A stretch of 35,527 nucleotides of DNA from Alphaproteobacteria bacterium. GTDB lineage: Bacteria; Pseudomonadota; Alphaproteobacteria; JACZXZ01. How positions within the stretch are numbered: the first letter of the stretch is position 1; each line of letters starts with the position of its first letter. The stretch is taken from assembly GCA_035625915.1 (NCBI GenBank), contig DASPOR010000207.1, positions 1-35,527 of the forward strand. Reading direction: 5' to 3'. Shown one piece after another: positions 32,886 to 35,527 of the stretch. The notes beneath the pieces were generated by a model. That model made no database searches. It saw nothing but the letters and a program-made list of their open reading frames with translations, and was not told the origin of the DNA. Both the position numbers and the translations under genes were made by a program.

Positions 32886-33737
32886 TTAACGCATCTTTTC
32901 AGCTTTGAACAGGCGTTTGGGTGCTGCGATCGCTGCTTGAGCCGCGATCAGGGCCAACTCGTTTCCGCCCTTTCGCCGCGTCGCGGTCATCACCGCATGG
33001 AGTGTCGAGACGGCATGGGCCAACGCCTTGGCGGGGTCGCGTCCCTTGAGATATCGGCCGAGGAACACGGCTGCGAAAAGATCGCCAGCACCACTGGCGG
33101 GTGCCTCGACGAATGGGCTTTCCGCGAGCCACGCACCTTTTGCCGTCACGGCAAGCGCCCCGATCCAATCGCACCGTCGGTCCTTACGCACGATACCGGT
33201 TGCGACGACAAGATGCGGTCCCCGGGCAAGCAACAGCCCTGCCGCCGATAGGGCCGCTTCGAGTCCATCGACCTCGCAGTCCGCGAGTAAGCCGAGTTCG
33301 AAGGCGTTCGGCATCAAGATGTCGGTCAAGGGTAGGGCGGAGGTGCGAAAAAATTCGGGGATGCCAGGGCGGACGTAGGTGCCTTTCTGTCGCTCCCCCA
33401 TGACGGGATCGCAGAGATAGAGTGCGCGCGAATTGGCGCGCTTCACGCGGGCGACAACATCGAGGATCGTGGGGCCGAGCGCCGCATCGCCGAGATAGCC
33501 GCTCAATACCGCCTCACAGCTTTTGAAGACGCCGATCCTGTCGAGGGCGTCGATGAGCGTGAAGAACTCCTCCGGCTTCAAATGATGCCCGTGCAATCCG
33601 CCGCGGCCGGGATGATGGGCGAGGGTCACCGTATCGATCGGCAGGACGTCGACGCCGAGGCGCTGCAATGCGAACACGGCCGCACTGTTGCCGACATGCC
33701 CATGCACGACCGAGGATTGAATCGAAAGAACCGCCAC
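32886..33737 (-). CDS. pdxY: Pyridoxal kinase PdxY
   Basis: About 283 residues, ribokinase-like fold, salvaging pyridoxal to pyridoxal phosphate. Motifs are VLSIQSSVVHGHVGNSAAVF at the N-terminus, YLCDPVMGE, TDILMPNAFELGLL, and GAGDLFAAVFLGRYL holding the catalytic Asp. I prefer GTG 33735-33737: it matches the usual family length of about 287. The frame extends to ATG 33827, but that would add 30 non-family residues and leave only 25 bases before the divergent gene. No strong ribosome binding site marks either start. The ATP-site loop ATGIVRKDRR is lineage-like. Confidence 0.92.
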   Translation of the reverse strand: MAVLSIQSSVVHGHVGNSAAVFALQRLGVDVLPIDTVTLAHHPGRGGLHGHHLKPEEFFTLIDALDRIGVFKSCEAVLSGYLGDAALGPTILDVVARVKRANSRALYLCDPVMGERQKGTYVRPGIPEFFRTSALPLTDILMPNAFELGLLADCEVDGLEAALSAAGLLLARGPHLVVATGIVRKDRRCDWIGALAVTAKGAWLAESPFVEAPASGAGDLFAAVFLGRYLKGRDPAKALAHAVSTLHAVMTATRRKGGNELALIAAQAAIAAPKRLFKAEKMR

Positions 33738-33852
33738 CGGGGCAATCTGCCATAGGGCCCAAGTACGGGCTAGTTCGGCTTTTCTTGCCTCCGCGCGCCG
33801 ATCCTTGATAGGGTCGCGCCCTTCCAAAAGGTAGGGAAACGACGGTGGCGAT

Positions 33853-34758
33853 ATGACCGAGACCTTGATAGCGGACGTGCGTCCGCGCCGCAGCGTCCTT
33901 TATATGCCGGGCTCGAATGCGCGCGCGCTCGAAAAGGCGCGCACCCTGCCGGCGGACGGGCTGATTCTCGATCTCGAGGATGCCGTGGCGCCCGATGCCA
34001 AAGTCGCAGCGCGCGAGCAAGTCGCGGCAGCCTTGCGCCAGGGCGGCTACGGCGCCCGCGAGCTCATCGTGCGCGTGAACGGCCTCGACACGCCATGGGG
34101 GACGGACGATCTCGCGATGGCCGCGAAGTCGCCGGCGCACGCCGTACTCATCCCGAAGGTCGAGAGTGCGGAGATGGTCGAGGAAGCGCAAAGACGACTG
34201 AAAGCCAACTCGGGACCTGCGTCGATGTCGATCTGGTGCATGATGGAAACCCCCCTCGGCATCCTGCATGCCGAAAGGATCGCTGCGAGCGCCGGGCGCG
34301 TCGGATGTCTCGTGATGGGGACGTCCGATCTCGCGAAGGATCTTCATGCAACGCACACGCAGGAGCGGCTGCCGATGTTGACGAGCCTTGGGCTGTGCCT
34401 GCTTGCAGCCCGCGCGTACGGGCTGTCAATCCTGGACGGGGTGCATCTCGACCTCGCCGACGACGAAGGCTTCGCGTATTCCTGCGTGCAAGGCAAGGAG
34501 CTGGGCTTCGACGGCAAGACGCTCATCCATCCAAAGACCATTGCCAAGGCGAATGAGGTCTTTGCCCCGTCGATCGGCGAGGTCGACTGGTCGCGCAAGG
34601 TCATTGCCGCGCACGCGGCGGCGTCGCGCACGGGCAAGGGCGTCGTCCTCGTCGACGGCAAGCTCATCGAAAACCTCCATGTCGAGAATGCCAAACGACT
34701 TGTCGCCCTCGCCGATGCGATTGCCGCACGCGAATCAGCGGCCCCGGCCGCCCCATGA
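33853..34758 (+). CDS. HpcH/HpaI (CitE-like) family protein, probable malyl-CoA lyase or malyl-CoA thioesterase
   Basis: A 301-residue CitE-like TIM-barrel protein. Motifs are RSVLYMPGSNARALEKA, LILDLEDAVAPDAK, IVRVNGLDTPWG, LIPKVES, the metal-binding Glu in MMETPLGILHAERIA and Asp in VMGTSDLAKDL, and LIHPKTIAKANEVF. Family members cleave or hydrolyse malyl-CoA, beta-methylmalyl-CoA or citramalyl-CoA. The gene overlaps mch by 4 bases (ATGA), which strongly suggests the ethylmalonyl-CoA pathway. The sequence looks to me closer to the malyl-CoA thioesterase (Mcl2) branch than to Mcl1 lyase, but I cannot separate these by eye. ATG 33853 follows AGGTAGGGA. Confidence 0.85.
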   Translation: MTETLIADVRPRRSVLYMPGSNARALEKARTLPADGLILDLEDAVAPDAKVAAREQVAAALRQGGYGARELIVRVNGLDTPWGTDDLAMAAKSPAHAVLIPKVESAEMVEEAQRRLKANSGPASMSIWCMMETPLGILHAERIAASAGRVGCLVMGTSDLAKDLHATHTQERLPMLTSLGLCLLAARAYGLSILDGVHLDLADDEGFAYSCVQGKELGFDGKTLIHPKTIAKANEVFAPSIGEVDWSRKVIAAHAAASRTGKGVVLVDGKLIENLHVENAKRLVALADAIAARESAAPAAP

Positions 34759-35527
34759 GCGAGGCGACAAAAGCCGACTCCAAGACAGGGGCAGGCCGGT
34801 TTTTCGAGGATTTCCGTCTTGGCGACGAGATGGTGCACGCGACCCCACGCACAGTGACCACGGGCGACGCAGCACTTTACCTGGCCCTTACGGGATCGCG
34901 CTTCGCACTACAATCCTCCGACGATTTTGCCGCCGCTTGCGGTTTCACGCGTGCACCGCTCGACGATCTTCTCACGTTCCATCTCGTGTTCGGAAAAACC
35001 GTGCCCGACATTTCCTTGAACGCGATCGCAAATCTCGGCTACGCGGATGGTCGCTTTGGCGTACCGGCCTATCCCGGCGATACGTTGACGGCCGTCTCTC
35101 GCGTCATCGGGTTGCGCGAGAACGCGAACCGCAAGAGCGGGATCGTCTATGTCCGCACGGTGGGTTCGAACCAGCGAGGTGAAGTCGTCGTCGACTACGC
35201 GCGGTGGGTGATGGTGCGAAAACGCGACGCGTCATCGCCCGCACCCGCCCCGGCGATACCCGATCTCGCCGACCACGTCTTGGCCGAGCGACTGATGGCG
35301 CCCTCGACCCTCGACTTCGCACACTACGACCTGACGCTTGCCGGCTCGCCTCATGTTTGGGAATCCTATTCAGAGGGAGAGCGGATCGACCATATCGATG
35401 GCGTCACGGTCGAAGAAGCAGAGCATATGATGGCGACACGCCTCTACCAGAACACGGCACGAGTCCATTTCAATCGACACGCGCAAGCGGCCGAGCGCGT
35501 CGGGCGACGGCTTGTCTATGGCGGCCA
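34755..35527 (+). CDS. mch: Mesaconyl-CoA hydratase (beta-methylmalyl-CoA dehydratase), 3' truncated by the window
   Basis: 257 complete codons are visible of an expected roughly 345. It is a double hot-dog, MaoC-type hydratase interconverting mesaconyl-CoA and beta-methylmalyl-CoA in the ethylmalonyl-CoA pathway. Recognisable segments are RFFEDFRLGDEMVHATPRT, SRFALQSS, FHLVFGKTVPDISLNAIANL, RWVMVRKRD, and, in the second half, DHIDGVTVEEAEHMMATRLY followed by QNTARVHFN. These closely match mesaconyl-CoA hydratases as I remember them from Rhodobacter-type bacteria. The start at ATG 34755 overlaps the stop of the CitE-like gene, indicating coupling. The C-terminus lies beyond the window. Confidence 0.9.
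   Translation, partial: MSEATKADSKTGAGRFFEDFRLGDEMVHATPRTVTTGDAALYLALTGSRFALQSSDDFAAACGFTRAPLDDLLTFHLVFGKTVPDISLNAIANLGYADGRFGVPAYPGDTLTAVSRVIGLRENANRKSGIVYVRTVGSNQRGEVVVDYARWVMVRKRDASSPAPAPAIPDLADHVLAERLMAPSTLDFAHYDLTLAGSPHVWESYSEGERIDHIDGVTVEEAEHMMATRLYQNTARVHFNRHAQAAERVGRRLVYGG

Noticed and set aside
1..35527. CRISPR array, prophage, transposase or tRNA/rRNA genes
   Set aside because: No regularly spaced repeats, phage or transposase proteins, or tRNA/rRNA signatures were seen on reading both strands.

Overview
The window is high-GC bacterial chromosome, almost certainly from an alphaproteobacterium of Rhodospirillales or related type. I infer this from several things: a DUF2336 protein, a DcaP-like porin, the gene order ffh-rpsP-rimM-trmD-rplS-leuC-leuD-leuB, the dapF-mtaB-ftsY-yciB block, CtrA-like TTAA-N7-TTAA sites, a two-palindrome RIME-like intergenic element, and an ethylmalonyl-CoA-pathway type gene pair at the right end. 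No rRNA, tRNA, CRISPR array, insertion sequence or phage gene was seen.

Layout. 1-3.1 kb: the last 24 codons of a ketopantoate-reductase-like gene, an ACMSD-like amidohydrolase, a second ketopantoate-reductase-like gene and pcm. 3.1-4.9 kb: a poorly coding stretch with a small membrane ORF, a 66-bp hairpin repeat, a RIME-like element, a small hypothetical gene and an AT-rich island. 4.9-6.4 kb: a DcaP-like porin ending in a clear terminator. 6.76-10.26 kb: a 1164-residue flavin/iron-sulfur oxidoreductase that looks like NfnL (GltD-like) and NfnS (PyrK-like) joined in one chain behind an unrecognised N-terminal region. 10.3-15.4 kb: an SDR, pgk, the DUF2336 gene, a secreted sorbosone-dehydrogenase-like protein and a small CtrA-associated ORF. 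15.4-20.3 kb: a Nudix hydrolase, yciB, ftsY, mtaB, dapF and an XRE regulator. 20.3-28.6 kb: a long leader, then the SRP/ribosome/tRNA-modification genes running directly into leucine biosynthesis. 28.6-32.8 kb: a DUF962 protein, asd, an M20 amidohydrolase, and an overlapping HAD and LysE pair. 32.9-35.5 kb: pdxY diverging from a CitE-like lyase/thioesterase gene that overlaps mch, which runs off the end.

How the genes work together. Most of the window is housekeeping: both GTPases of co-translational targeting (Ffh, FtsY), ribosomal proteins S16 and L19, tRNA modification (TrmD, MtaB), leucine biosynthesis (LeuC, LeuD, LeuB), the aspartate pathway to lysine and diaminopimelate (Asd, DapF), and glycolysis (Pgk). 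The least ordinary items are the fused Nfn-like oxidoreductase, the ffh leader (a hydrophobic 39-codon ORF enclosing a terminator-like hairpin and overlapping the ffh start), two CtrA-like sites, and a dispersed 66-bp hairpin repeat.
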